Source: Lepidodermella squamata (taxonomy: Eukaryota > Gastrotricha). Taken from it: a DNA stretch of 64,000 bases. This document shows positions 32,122 to 44,149 of the stretch, in pieces. The notes beneath the pieces were generated by a model. The model ran no database searches, was not told the origin of the DNA, and saw nothing but the letters and a program-made list of their open reading frames with translations. The DNA lies in contig JBLDXI010000003.1 of assembly GCA_047495785.1 (NCBI GenBank), forward strand, positions 2,356,001 to 2,420,000. Direction: 5' to 3'. The translations under genes were made by a program, and so were the position numbers. Numbering within the stretch: the first letter of the stretch is position 1; each line of letters begins with the position of its first letter.

Positions 32122-33770
32122 ATGAAGACATGCAAGGTCCGTAATTTTACCGAACGCGATTATTCAAAGATCGAAATACATATTTCTACATATTGCAGGT
32201 TTGCGAAGGCCCCGTTCGGCCAAGCCGTGGCTACTACGAAACCAGCTGTGACGCCTGCATAGTAAAATAAATCCTTTTCTCCGAAAATCGACCGAAATTT
32301 GATTTTCACAGAAATTTTTCAGGCGATATTGCCCAAAAAAGAGTACATTAAAATGCAAAACTGGTCTAGGGCTATGTGCAATCGATAAATCTTCCCGGCG
32401 ACTCTGTCCCAGCTGCCGATTCGACAAATGTGTAATTCTTGGCATGCGAAGTTAGTATAATTTTTGGTAAAATTCAAGAAAATATTCTTTTTTTTTAATC
32501 TCATCTTCAGGCCGCCTTCTGATCCACGATGGCAAAGCCGGAAATTCTATTACTTTTACTTCCGAGCCAAGTTCCTCTTCCATTATGATAACGAGTAGTC
32601 AACCACCCTCAAATGAAAATTCCAACGAATCATCGACCGAGCCGTCATTAACTGTGCTACCTCTAGTTCGTGATCCGGTACTGTTTGACGGTACAGCTGT
32701 CGAGCGAACAGCGAGAAATTCGGCTCAAGCATTTACAACCCTACATGGCTTCAACTTTGTAATATTCAATCCGACTTTCTTTTGATAATGGTTAATTTCA
32801 ATTTTTCACCGCAGCTATCCTTTGTAAAACCACCGGAATATGTGGTGAATTTGGATAGACAAGCTCTCATCAAGTCAACAGCAGATCAAGCCAGCAAAAT
32901 TGCCAGCATGATGCCGAATTATTGCTCCTATTTCTTCGGTAAATTTCGTGATATTATTGAAAATAAATCTTGAAAATTCATTTAAAATTCAATTACTCAT
33001 TGAATAAATTGGAAAATTTTGGAATATTTTTATAAAATAGGAAAGTAGTAAAAGAAAAAATTACCGAGTATTTACGGATGAATTTTTCAAATTATTGCGG
33101 CATTAGTGTCACGTTCGGATTTTTTTATTTTTTCCTTTTTCTGAATATCGATGAATTTTAATAATTTTTCATTGATGAAAATGATTCTTAAAAATTCCCA
33201 TAGGTGCTGATGGAATATCAAAAGCAGAAACTGACCAACTAACTGCAAGCTTTTTCCCGTCCGAAGCAACCGTTATCTACCGAGCGTTATGCGGCGGTGA
33301 CAGTTCTTGCTTCTTCAACATGCACCCGATGATGAAGAGCGTGATCTTGAACCATTTTCCTGAACTTTCGACCTCATGGGCACTCAGCGAGCAGCTACAA
33401 GCTTTGGTTCAATCCTGGCAACCTAATTTTTTCGAATGCTTTATCCTAATTGGACTACTATTTTTCAACGGTAATTTTTTTTAAATTGACTGAATTTTAA
33501 AAATAAGAATTGGTCACCTCAGAAAGTCGTCTAACAACTAGTGCCCTGCGCCAAGCTAGACAGCGATTAATAATAGCATACGAAGGTCTATTAAGCAGCG
33601 ATTTCGAAACCGATTCAGCAGAAGCTAGCAGAAATTTTATGAGTTCAGCCCTAAAAATGGCGACCCAAATCGTGGCCACAACTGCTATCCGGCTACAAGA
33701 AGCCGCAAATGTCGATTCGGGCGTTAAAGTCCTCGCAGATGCTTGCGCTCTAGGCCGGGTTGATAATTAA
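32122..33770 (+). CDS. Nuclear hormone receptor, copy 2 (367 aa)
   Basis: Exons are 32122-32136, 32199-32261, 32312-32450, 32511-32758, 32815-32938, 33204-33470 and 33523-33770. The DNA-binding domain reads MKTCKVCEG, then GYYETSCDACIKFFRRYC and LCPSCRFDKCVILGMR, with all zinc ligands kept and a P-box identical to copy 1. The two receptors probably recognise the same DNA half-site (inference). The ligand-binding domain keeps ECFILIGLLFFN and TTSALRQARQRLIIAYEGLL. The exon 4 hinge is five codons longer than in copy 1 (248 against 233 nt), with extra Ser/Thr. Open throughout with good splice sites; expected to be functional. Confidence 0.9.
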
Positions 33771-33959
33771 AAATAAAGGTGGAGCATTTGCAAATAAATT
33801 TGATGGAAATAACACAGATATCGCGTATTTTTTGGCACATAAACGCATTTGTAGTACTCGTCTATATCACTGGACATTTTTTGCCAGCACGCACATAGCA
33901 TCGTATTTCATATGCGCAGTACTGGGTTATTTCACTGGACATTTTCCCACACGCTCTCC

Positions 33960-33967
33960 TATATAAG
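33960..33967 (+). promoter_or_regulatory. TATA box of EBP-like gene 2
   Basis: TATATAAG 66 bp before the ATG at 34026, in the same setting as the element at 29980. The spacer from the receptor stop is only 255 bp here, but the TATA box argues for its own promoter rather than an operon. Confidence 0.55.
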
Positions 33968-34025
33968 AAGGCAGTGAAACCTGTTTTCGCCCCATTTTTC
34001 CAGTTTTCAATCTTAGAAAATATCC

Positions 34026-34682
34026 ATGATCAAAGAAGCCGTAGCTTATATCGGCTTGCCAGTATTTTTCGCCGGATCTGGCGTTTATGCTGTTCAAAAA
34101 CTTACTGCAACGCATCGAGGCCGTAAATTTTCAACCACTGAGTTGACCAGTGTTTGGTGGAATGCTGCGGCTTTAAGCACGCATGTCATCCTCGATTGCT
34201 ATCATTTTATCATGCCGCGAGTTCTACCGCCTGGTTCGGACGACTCAATCCCGTTCGATGCAGTTCGCGAACTGTGGCGACTCTTCGGAACGGCTGATGT
34301 ACGATTCTTTACCGACAGCCACCAGGGCATGGTCTATTCCACGCTTTATGCCCTAGCTATAGGGGGAGGCATTTCTACTGGCCTGACTCTTTATGGTAAA
34401 TTTCAGAAAATTTAAAATTCTTATTAAAATCGGAAATTTCACATTTCAGGGTACTTTAAGAATAAGAAATGGACGCATGTCGCTCAGCTGATTGCTGCGA
34501 CGATTCACCTGGGCGCCACTTATTACTTCAACATGCCTGAGATTTTGGATGGCTGCAAGAACTACCACAACGTCGGCATTGTTGCCCTGGGCGCCTTGCC
34601 ATTCATTATTTTCCCGACTATTGGCGCTTATGATTCGCTGAAAAAGCTGGTTAACGACGAGGAAGATGGCAAGAAAAATTAG
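34026..34682 (+). CDS. EBP/EBPL-like membrane protein 2
   Basis: Exons 34026-34395 and 34450-34682 give 200 aa, clearly paralogous to the gene at 30043-30702. It has the same hydrophobic segments, and the conserved His (STHVILDCYH), ELWRLFGTADVRF and ALAIGGGISTGLTLYG are kept. The C-terminus is NDEEDGKKN instead of the longer lysine tail. Coding sequence is open. It is likely an ER membrane protein handling a sterol or related ligand (family-based inference), convergent with the ankyrin gene to the right. Confidence 0.72.
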
Positions 34683-35340
34683 CCGAGAAAAACTAGCCAA
34701 TATTTAGTAATTTTCTGAAGAGACTAAAATCGGCGCCCTAGTAATTTTTTAAGAAAAATAGTCGTTTTGATTTTGAACTTTGAACTGAATATTTCTCTGC
34801 ATTTTATTTTACTTGGCTGTACTAATACATACATATATCAATGGAATTAATGATGCAAGAAAAACTCGGTTTTTTCGGCCGCTGTTGGAGAATAAATAAC
34901 CTTTTATTGAGAGGCCTCAGTAACGCAATGAAAATTTGAACAGAAAATTTACATAAAAGTTTGAAATCAGTTAGCATCTTAATCAAAATATAACCTTGAT
35001 TTTGCCGGAAAGAAATCCTAAACAAGAATTTTTAATATCACAGAAAATTCGCAAAAATGAGATGGAAATATCAATAACTCTTAATTTGATCATTGAAAAT
35101 TCCGAAAATAGAAAACATGAGTAAAAAAGTTAGGCCGACTAGCGGTCAATTTAAAACAACTTGCTTTTAGTCAGTCTTCATATTTGAGCTTGGAAATTGG
35201 AAACGACCATATTGCCAGGTGAAATTCATCATATTTGATTGTAAAATCTAAAAGTCTAAAAAAATCAGCCCATCACTCCTCTTAATTTATCTAATACAAC
35301 AAATATTGCACAATCGCCCATATTATTCATCAGAAATAAT
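34683..35340. other. Intergenic between convergent genes
   Basis: This is the 3' flank shared with unit 1 up to about 34915, then unique AT-rich sequence down to the stop of the minus-strand RING-ankyrin gene. Nothing else is recognised. Confidence 0.5.
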
Positions 35341-38300
35341 TCAATCCTCAGTTGAAGATTCCAGAATTTCGACCAGAGCACGGGCATCGCCCCAACGGTG
35401 GCAATCGACCGCGATTTGCAAAGGACTCTTATATTCTTCGTCAGCTTTTTTCGCCAAACCGGGACTTTTAGAACACAAGTAATCAAGTATTGGCGTTATC
35501 TCGCCGCCGACCAACCCAAGATAATTGACAAGAACAGACCGACCGAGCTCATCAATTGATTCCGGATCAAAATCGTATTTTTCAATCAGCAATTTGATAG
35601 TATCAAGACTGCCTGCAAACGCAGCTATATGGAGAGCATTTAAACCTGAACCATCAACTGCATACACGTCGCATCCGTTTTCGATGAGAAATTCGAGCAG
35701 GTCTAATTTTCGATAATCAATCGCGGTCAGAAGAGGCGTCATTTTATGGTCTAAAGCGCGAGACTCCCTATAGTCGGGAATCAATTCGAATAATCGAGTC
35801 AAAATGAGTTTCGAAATTGAAGAATCCTTGCATTGTAAAGCGACGTGGAATAACGATTCCTTTTCATAATTGAAAAATCCCAATTCAACCTTTTGCTCGA
35901 CTAAATATTCGAAAATATCAATTTTGCCGTGTCTAACAGCCCGCATAACTGATGGCTCTCCGTTGCTGTCTGGGAAATAATAATTCAGATCGGTTTCTTC
36001 CGTCAAATATTTGAAGACAGATAAATCGCCCTGAGCAGCGTTGTTTAAAAGATCCGCGTCGTTCCGATCACGCATTTCCAACATTTCAGGATATTTTTTG
36101 ACAAAATACTTCACAACATCCAGGTGGCCATTTCTCGCGGCGAAAAAAGCCGCGTTATCTTCAAAATAGCCCGTACAAAACGGGTCCACGTTAAGGTCTT
36201 CGACGAGAAATCGGACCAGATCGAGGTTTCCAGAAGCAGCGGCGGATAAAATTGGTAATTCACCGTTGGGCAGCTTGAAATTTGCGATGAATATATCGCA
36301 ACCAGGTGGAAGTCTTGGGTCTCCGCATATCTCTTTCACAGCTTTGAAATCTCCAGTTTCCAGAGCGGCGTGGTATCGCTCAACCTCGTAAGGCAGTAAT
36401 TCAGGCTAAAATACATAATTTACATTTAAATTTTGCTGGAAATTACTGATAATTTATAGCACTTAGCATAAAGTCGTGTTTCCCATTGTGAATAACTGTA
36501 AAAGGTGGTGGAATGCCTACCAACTCACGAGGAAATTGATATCATGGCAGTGTTTCGTGAGTTATCGGTCAAACGCTAGTTCAATTTTTACATCCTATCA
36601 TCATTTTCAAGGGTAAGCGCGCCAACTCGAACCAACTACCCGGTTTCAAGGCGTATCTCAGTGATTCCGGGTATATCAAACAGGATATCGTCCTCGAGTA
36701 CCTCTTCCACTTCAACCAACATCATCTGGATAAAGACCTCGTACTACTTCTGCTCGACGGTCAATCGTCTCAGCCATCGAAGTTTGACGAATTAATGATT
36801 TAATGATTATTGTAATTTTTTGACATGCGGTTCCCGGAAGATTTACGAACAAACAATGGCAATGATGCTGGAGCAGTTTGATAACCTCATCGAAAAGCTA
36901 GTAACCGTAGTTTAAGAGACAGGAATGTCGTAACTCAGATCTTTCACATGCCTGAAATGTCAACTTTACAACGATCTGCTGATGGAAAACTCTCAGATCG
37001 AATCGAACCGGTTGACTTCAGCTTCCTCCAGCCGCCTCAATTACGACTACGTCTGGTTCCCCTGCAACTTCAGCGCCGTCCGAAGCTACTGCCGCGAGTG
37101 TCACACCTGCACTCCGCACTTTCGTAGACGTCATGGCTCTACTGCGACATGACGATAATCAATCGTCTTTCAGCCTCCACACATTATACCATGCATTACT
37201 TCAGAGGTATCCCGAACAGTTCCAGTTGGGTCGTCAAGAGGAAGCAGAACCAGAGGCCTTGGTTGCCGATCCCAGCTTGAGGCTGCCATTTGAGGGCACT
37301 ATTTGCCGTAAGGTACACTGCTTATCATGCGGTCGTCGCTATTCGCTATATACCACCTCCACGGTTAAGTCTACTGAAATCATGTGCAGGCAAAATTCGC
37401 AAGGCGACCAACCAGCCGACCAGGGTGCCGCTGGCCCGCGGTGCACGAAGCCTCTGGCGCAACGCCACAGGAGGTCGTTTTCGGCTAACCAGTCCGTACG
37501 GCCACCAAGCTTTTATCCAGCCCTGCCACCGGCGATCTCGACCATCCCAATGGTCCGCCAGCGCAACACGCTGGGTCTCTCTCGCCTCGACGCGCTCAGG
37601 CAGCGCACGTCCGCCAACCTGGATAAGACAACGGCACCTGGCGTCGTGACACGCGCCCGTTCGGCACGCGTTCGCCTCTCCCGCCACGGCGCCCACTTCC
37701 CTATTTAAGCGCAACTATCATACTTTCATTCATCAACTTCTCTACTTCGCAACTTGTTATTTTACTATGCTCTACCGGTGCCTCGTCCTAGTCCTCTCAC
37801 CCTATCATTGGCTTTTGTAACTTATCAAATTCCATATTTAATCCGAATTCCTATCGTTAATTAGAACATATTTTATCTATTTTATATCGGCGAGTTGTAT
37901 CGATCCGCTTACCTCAACCGTACCTGCCTACTGCGCGATCGGTAATTTGTTGTTTATTATCAATGTTCAAGGCTTAAACTTACCTTCATCTAACAGCTAT
38001 TCTTGCCGTCACTCTAAATATTGCTTCTCCCGGCTGACCGTTTCGCCTTAACACGAACCCGGTATGCGACCTCGCCTTATAACATTTTACCTCCTTTTCT
38101 GACACATTGTTCTGTATTCTGTATACAGGGCCTTGATTTTACCTAATAAAAAGACCGTTAGCGCCAACAACCAGTTGTGCCCTTTTCTTCGGTCACTGTT
38201 ACACACGCCAACTCGCACACGCGTCGGCGACTATATCGGTGTCGCATCGAGGATCACGAACGCAAGGGCAAGTTCGCCCCACGATGCAACAGCCCGTGTT

Positions 38301-40637
38301 CGTGGTCACCGCGGTTGACGAGGAAACAACAACTACAGGCTCTCGGCTCCTTCGGACCCGGCGAAAACTCTGCCCTTGACAAACCGGCGCAAGCTGGTCG
38401 CGTTTCTCGCCGCGGCGGTCGCAAAACCTTACCTTATCATGAAAGCGATTATTGGTCTACCACCGACTATCTTGGTTGCACAGCAGTGAAGAAAACGGTG
38501 TCACCGAATCGATACAAAACGATTTCTTAACTACTGCGATAACAGCAACTTGGCTCTCTCAGACAGATTTGCTAACTGGCACTTTTAGTAAAATTGCTGA
38601 ATGAATTTCAAGCGCGACGGTTATTTCTCGGCGATGCTCTCCATCGATGAATCCGGACAGCTACAACAGCATCACTTAAGTGCACAGTCGGATCACTTAA
38701 CCGAACACACGTCACTGAAACCTGATCCCCGTATGATTGACGCTCATCGTCCGTCGCCTCATCGGTGGTCTCAACTAAGGCTAATTCTCGGTCCCTATCG
38801 TCTCTCCAACTCAACCACTGCATCCTCCGTCTAGACCATCAGTCCCACCTTGCACACGGCTAGGTGAAATTGAGCAGCTGCTGCCTACGATCCTTGACAC
38901 GTTGAACGACACGAGGTGAGACTCGGAGCGTTTCCCTACTGATGGCCTATTGAAAGATCCGCAAATTTTCAAATCGAACGCTGATATCAGTTTTACCGTT
39001 GATTATCTAAAGCCCAAAGGTGAATACTGGTTTCCCATCTATACGAGTCCACTACACCCTGACGGAAGTGCCAAATAGACCTCGAGAAGCGTCAGGTTGG
39101 TACTATTCTACCCAATTCTGCCCTGGTACAGCTTGCGGTTTAAAAGCCGCAGACGCTTCTTCTCATCTCTCAAGCCGTCAAGGACGAGGTCTGAATATAG
39201 CGGCTAGCGGCTATAACAATTCGGATGGAAAGCTGCGATGCACATTATGCCATTAAAGTTTTCAACTACAGACCGCAGCAATTTTTCGAACTTTAAATTC
39301 GATAGGGCTCTCTGTAACGCTCTAAAATGATGTTACTAGCCATAAAAACTCCGCTAAGCAGATCGCGGATGCTTTTACAGTCCAGTTACTAAAACTGGAA
39401 ACTGGAAACTTTTACTCCAGTTGCTAAAAAGCGAGATATATTACTCACCACTTGCTCATTTTTTGAAGATTTCTTCTCGGACGGCGCACCAATGAAAAAG
39501 ATTTTATCGATCAATGTCGAAATGTGGTTCGCCAGCGTCTCATCCACATCAAATAATACATCAAGAAGTCCGAATTCAGGATTTTCCATCAGCCTCAACT
39601 TTAAAACCACAAACAGTTACGGATTCATGATTATAATTGCTATTTGCAAACCTTTTGATCGACCATTCGAGTTGTTTTATGAAACGTTTTGGCTAAATCC
39701 AATGTTCCGCAGTGACCAGGCGTTAAGTTGCTGTAGTTGTTTTGACGAAAAATTTTCCTCAAAGATGGCCAGAGATCAACAGAAAGCCGGTTTTGAACGA
39801 AATTCTTCCTCGCAACTAATCGACTTTCCAAATTTTTGAGCATTACACAGCGATTCTTCTCAATGGCCAATCGAAATTTTTCAATCTGAGCATCGCATTG
39901 AGAATTGATTTCAGCCGTCAATTCATTTCTTAATTTCTCGTTATTTTCATCGTGATCCTTAACTTTCCTTTCGCGGCTGGAAATTGCGGCTTGATATCTG
40001 CTAACAAACTGGACAAATATGCGATAGAATTTTCCAAAAATTTGAAGATGAAAACTGACATTAAGAGATATCCAGTTCATTTCAAGCCGTAAACGCTCGC
40101 AATGGGCTAAAGAGCAAGATTCGCAGAACAGCTGTTCACAATGAGGACATTCCCAAGATTCGTCCGCGAAAAGATCGCTATGATGGCAACGCTCGCCGAC
40201 AACGAAGCACTGTTTCGCAGGATTCGAGCGTCTATTCAGCTCGTTTAAAATCTTATCCAACGAATGATTCCTGTGGAAACCTGGCTCATCTAGGAGAAAA
40301 TACTTAATAGGTAACAATGTATGTCTTTTTCATTGAACCAAACCATTTTCGTCGTCAAACTCCAATTTTTGATTCAGTTTTCGACAAATGGGACATTTAA
40401 CTATGTGATAATCGGGGTGAGATTGGTAGCAATTAAAACAGATCGTATGACCGCATTCTTGCAACAAAACTGATCGGATAATATTCTCATTGCAAACGCA
40501 GCAATTCAAAATCTGGAAAATGCATGATTTATTTCATGTTTTTTTCGAGCAGAAATGAAGCTTACTTCAGTGAAACAACTGTTAATAGGTTGAATTTCTT
40601 CGATTCGAGGTCTCTTTTTTCGAATTTCAGACGCCAT
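35341..40637 (-). CDS. TRIM-like RING/B-box/coiled-coil ankyrin protein 1 (680 aa)
   Basis: Exons are 40637-40566, 40512-40344, 40289-40060, 40008-39652, 39598-39449 and 36405-35341, joining in frame. The RING (residues 28-67) has ligands C28/C31, C44/H46, C49/C52 and C64/C67. A B-box-like zinc finger (about 112-146: GERCHH...CPHC...FCESC...H) follows. Exon 4 (158-276) is a charged coiled coil. Exon 5 is a conserved linker (MENPEFG...HISTLIDK). The last exon (327-680) holds roughly eight to ten ankyrin repeats. RING proteins transfer ubiquitin from an E2; the ankyrin part would choose the target, and the coiled coil would dimerise (family knowledge). Intron 5 is 3 kb and filled with transposon debris. 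Intact as read; leftmost of six tandem paralogues. Confidence 0.85.
36610..36800 (+). pseudogene. Relic of a pogo/Tigger-type DDE transposase
   Basis: One plus frame reads DSGYIKQDIVLEYLFHFNQ then LVLLLLDGQSSQPS, matching the DDE_1 region ending LLLLDGHxSH of pogo-like transposases, before a stop. Nothing upstream or downstream continues it convincingly. It lies in intron 5 of the RING-ankyrin gene at 40637-35341. Confidence 0.5.
36801..37638. other. Transposon-derived intron sequence
   Basis: More GC-rich than the genes around it. Short plus-strand open stretches (near 36950-37150 and 37133-37638) have no recognisable domain and are broken by stops. Probably internal retroelement debris joined to the LTR that follows. 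Confidence 0.35.
37639..38203 (+). mobile_element. LTR of a retrotransposon (degenerate)
   Basis: It begins TGGCGTCGTGACACG and ends GGTCACTGTTACA. It contains TATTTAAG (about 37702), a GAACCCGGTATGC block and AATAAA near 38145. The two LTRs with target duplications (42474-42774, 52889-53380) share the TG...GGTGACA start and GTTACA/ATTACA end; the 52889 copy also shares the GAACCCGGTATGC block. No matching 5-bp target duplication is found here, so one side has been deleted or rearranged, or internal sequence follows. Confidence 0.6.
38204..39448. other. Transposon-derived intron sequence
   Basis: Rest of intron 5 of the RING-ankyrin gene. Several short plus-strand open stretches (38177-38530, 38601-38834, 39020-39256) have no recognisable domain. 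They may be internal sequence of the LTR element; no reverse transcriptase or integrase motif is seen. Confidence 0.35.
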
Positions 40638-40984
40638 TCTCAAGTTTCTAAAAAAATAAAAAAATTCGATGGCACCTCATAATGTATAGAAAACGTTTTT
40701 TCAATAAATAATATGAATCCATCAGCTAGTAGCTAGTTGAAACATAACAATAAAGTAAGAATATGGAGTGGAACACTGGGAAATCGATTATGAAAAATGC
40801 ACCAAGAAAAGTGTAGTCTTAAAACAAGATCCAAGGGCAAAATTTCCGAGGACATCTTTTGCGTTATTGACACAAAATTTCCAAAAACCTCGAACAAATA
40901 AGGGCGTCAAATGAAATCAAAGATTAGAAAAGAGATAAAAATGATCAGTGGCACGCGAAATGCCTTGTAAGCAATATGTTTGAA

Positions 40985-43900
40985 TCACCAAAAAAAGGGT
41001 TCACAGGGTTCCAGTTTCTGATGAGTTTCCAATAAAATGCGAGCCACATTCCAGTGGCGCTTATCAACGGCCTCTTGAAGCGTACTTCGGCCGGAATCTT
41101 TATAGTAGATCATTCTCACAAGAGATGGGTCTAATTGACACCAGTATTCAACCAATTCTGGGTTGTCGTTTGAAACAGCTTCACGGAAAGCTGCCATTTC
41201 ACTTTTCCACCGAAGACTTTGATCCAAGCCAGATTTTTTGAGCCATTTTCTCATAATTTCGATCAATCGAGGAGCTTCTTTCGATTTAAAGCTACAAGCC
41301 GCTAATTGCAATGCACCTAACCCACAGGTAGTAGCAGCCTTTAGGTCACATCCTTCATCAACGAATTTGTTGAGTAGTTCAAACCTCCTGGATTTAATAG
41401 CGTACAACAGCGGGGTGAAACCGATGTTTTCCGCTTTCTCCTTCAAATCCGGGATCACGACGAGCAAGCGATCTAAAATTGCTTTTGAAGTTTCGACACA
41501 ACCGTCAAAATCGGAAAGGCGATGAAACAATGTCATTCCCCGGCTATCGACCACTCCACAATCAGCTCCTTTTTCGATTAGGAATTCGAAAATGTCCAGT
41601 TTTCCGAGTTTCACCGCCTGAATGATCGGCGTCTCTCCATCATGATCTTTCCGATTAATGTCAATATCTAAATTTTCGAGCAGGTACTTGACCACAGTTA
41701 ATGATCCGTAACACGCGTAGCTTATCAGGCAACGATTTTTCCGCGACGTTGCTGTTAGACATTCAGGAAATTTTGACACAAAATATTTAACAGCTTCAAG
41801 TTGCCCATGTTTTGCAGCAGTTAAAACTGCGTGCTTACGCTCTCCACGGCTCGAGTGTCTTCCGCAATTAGATGGGTCCACGCCAAATTTTTCGACAAGG
41901 TAACGGATCAATTCGAGGTTCCCAGATTTAGTAGCGTAGGAAATAGAAGGAGATGCCCTATAGCTCTGCCCCATGAAGTCCGCGATGTAGAGATTACAAA
42001 AAAGAGGGAGTCGGTTGTCTAATAAAGTCAGCTTCACCGTCTCAATGTCGCCTTTGTTTAGTGCGGCTTGGAAGTGCTTTTGCTCAGAACTTAAACTCTT
42101 ACTGAACTGAAAAAACGAATAAAAATAAGAATTTTATTCGAAATCGATAAGATACCAAGTCAGTTTCTCCGGTTGTTCTGCTATAGCTCAAACATTTTGC
42201 CGTTTTGTTGATCAACTTTAGAATATGTTTTTCAAGTTGCGCTTCAAAGTCAAGCTCGAATTTCCACAAACGTTTACAAGGTCGCTCCATTACTTGCAGC
42301 TGTATTTCAAGCAAAAATAGGGTGATTACTTTTCAAACCTTCTGATGAGTCATCGAGGTACTCAACAAAACTGTTGACCCCCGTTTTTTCGACGGAATCT
42401 TATTTCGAACCTTCAAAAACCCTAGAAGTCGATCTAATACAATTTCTAACCCTCGGTCATCGGTCAAAGTCGGTGTGGCGGTGACACCTTTAATAAATAG
42501 CACGTGTCACGCCACGAATTGTTATTTCTATCTGGCGCGTGCCAGCAATAGCCGCGCCAGAAGCCTGATGCCATTCCGCCTATAAAAAGGCCCAATTTGA
42601 TACTTTTAAATCATCTACCGTTTCGGAGATCATAAAATAGTTTAAGCCTTAGCCTTAATAAAATACCCTAGTTTCGTATACGTCGAACGTGTTTTTGCTA
42701 CAACTTTACCTAACAACAAACAAGTCGGGTCGTCGGTCATGATCCCGTGATCGCGAGAACCCGTCACCATTACAGTCGGTTTGTCCGAAACGAGGTCAAT
42801 CGATTTACCTGGTCAACAGGTGTGATGGGACGGCGAGATCAAACTGCTCCTAGGACTGGCGCGCATCATAAATCATAAATTTTTTGAGAAATCGGGGAAA
42901 ACTTGTATGTCCGAGGAAGGGATATTTTTTAATAGATTTCTGTCAAAATTTAGCCAACAGGTAAATTAGTGAGCACCTCGATTACTCATCAGACGGTTTG
43001 AAAAATAATGACCCACTAGATTTCGAACAAGCTCACTTTGCAATCAATTTCCATAGCTTGTTTGTAATGATCGAGCTCGAAACCATCGGTTATGTGCTGT
43101 GTCGCGGTGATGGAGGCTTCGGTTTCAGCATACAATTCACGAGACATATGCTCATGAATCCACGCCCTGTTTTCTTCGAACGGTTTGTCCAACTCATTTA
43201 GAAGCTCCTCTCGCGCTTCTTCAACAGCCAGCTGCAGTTTCTGGTTCAATCGATCGTAATAGGAATTTATCTCATTTATCAGCTCAATTCTTTTCGCCTT
43301 CATTTCCATCTCGGCGGCAAATTTAGTCTTTTCTCGGTTGAGGACAGCTGATCTCAAGCGACCGGCGAACTATAAAACGGCACATGCTCACGGTCAGTTT
43401 AAAAAAGCAATGCTCACGTTGACAGAAATCCAAGCCGTTTCTAGTTTAACTTGTTCCAGGTGGGCTTTGTTGCAAATTTCGCAAAACAATTTATGACAAT
43501 GAGGACACTGCAGCCATTTTTTCGAGTCCAAGTGGGGACATCTTTCGCCAACAAAGAAATGTTTGTAGACTGGATCTAAAGCTCGTGAGTATACCCGGTT
43601 GATCTTTCTCATGGCTTCATCATACAAATAATCTAAATTGAAAAAATTGCATTGTTTCTATGTATTTAGAGTAAAAGAATGATCCACCTACATCTCTTAT
43701 TAGAGTCACATTCCAGTCCTGGACTCACTGCTTTGCAAACAGGGCACAGTATGAAATCATTTTCATCGCTCGTACGAGAAGGGAAACAGCCCTCGCAAAT
43801 AGAATGGCCGCAGGCATCCATCAAAACTACGTCTTCCTTCACTTTGTGACAAACAGGGCAGCTCAATGCCTGCAATACGCAGAATTATTCAAAGGCTATG

Positions 43901-43993
43901 CATATTACGGTAACTTGCCTCCGCGATAGATGAATCGACAGGTGTCAACGATTCGATTCTCGGCCGCTTGAAACAACGACCAGTATTAGACAT
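40985..43993 (-). CDS. TRIM-like RING/B-box/coiled-coil ankyrin protein 2 (688 aa)
   Basis: Exons are 43993-43919, 43869-43692, 43632-43418, 43369-43037, 42299-42156 and 42106-40985. Intron 1 appears to use a GC donor (GAG/GCAAGT). The RING is CPVCHK...DACGHSICEGC...CPVC, the B-box-like finger GERCPH...CPHCHKLFCEICNKAH. The coiled coil contains KLQLAVEEAREELLNELD. The linker exon is 48 codons, and the 373-residue C-terminus has ankyrin repeats (DGETPIIQAVKLGKLDIFEF). Probable E3 ubiquitin ligase with ankyrin-based target choice. Intron 4 holds a solo LTR. Reads intact if the GC-AG intron is real; otherwise exon 1 would be out of frame. Confidence 0.82.
42474..42774 (+). mobile_element. Solo LTR, 301 bp, with 5-bp TSD
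   Basis: It starts TGTGGCGGTGACACC and ends CGTCACCATTACA, flanked on both sides by GTCGG (42469-42473 and 42775-42779). It contains TATAAAAAGG at about 42581 and AATAAAATA near 42658. A single LTR with a perfect target duplication means the element was lost by recombination between its LTRs. It lies in intron 4 of the RING-ankyrin gene at 43993-40985. Family resemblance to 52889-53380 is at the ends only. Confidence 0.88.
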
Positions 43994-44149
43994 ATCGCGC
44001 GAATAAGAATTTCTAAAGATGTCATGACAAATAAATGATAAATTGGTGACGATCAATACTTTTTCTCGTATTCTCCATTAAACCTGAAAAATCCAAAATT
44101 CAATATTTGAATGAATATCTACGTATCATGTGTAAAAAGGTCAGTATTT

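Larger units (their letters stand above)
31920..34915 (+). repeat. Segmental duplication, unit 2
   Basis: Second tandem copy of the unit at about 27740-30880; gene order, strand and exon structure are the same. The receptor's first exon (MKTCK) and zinc-finger exons are nearly identical to unit 1, while the hinge and the unpaired intergenic DNA differ. Confidence 0.85.

Noticed and set aside
37133-37708. Plus-strand frame of 191 codons with CLSCGRRY
   Set aside because: One isolated Cys pair, no further zinc ligands, overlaps the LTR start; looks like transposon debris in an intron.
37639-38203. Target-site duplication around the third LTR
   Set aside because: GCACC and CACGC on the two sides do not match, so no TSD is claimed.
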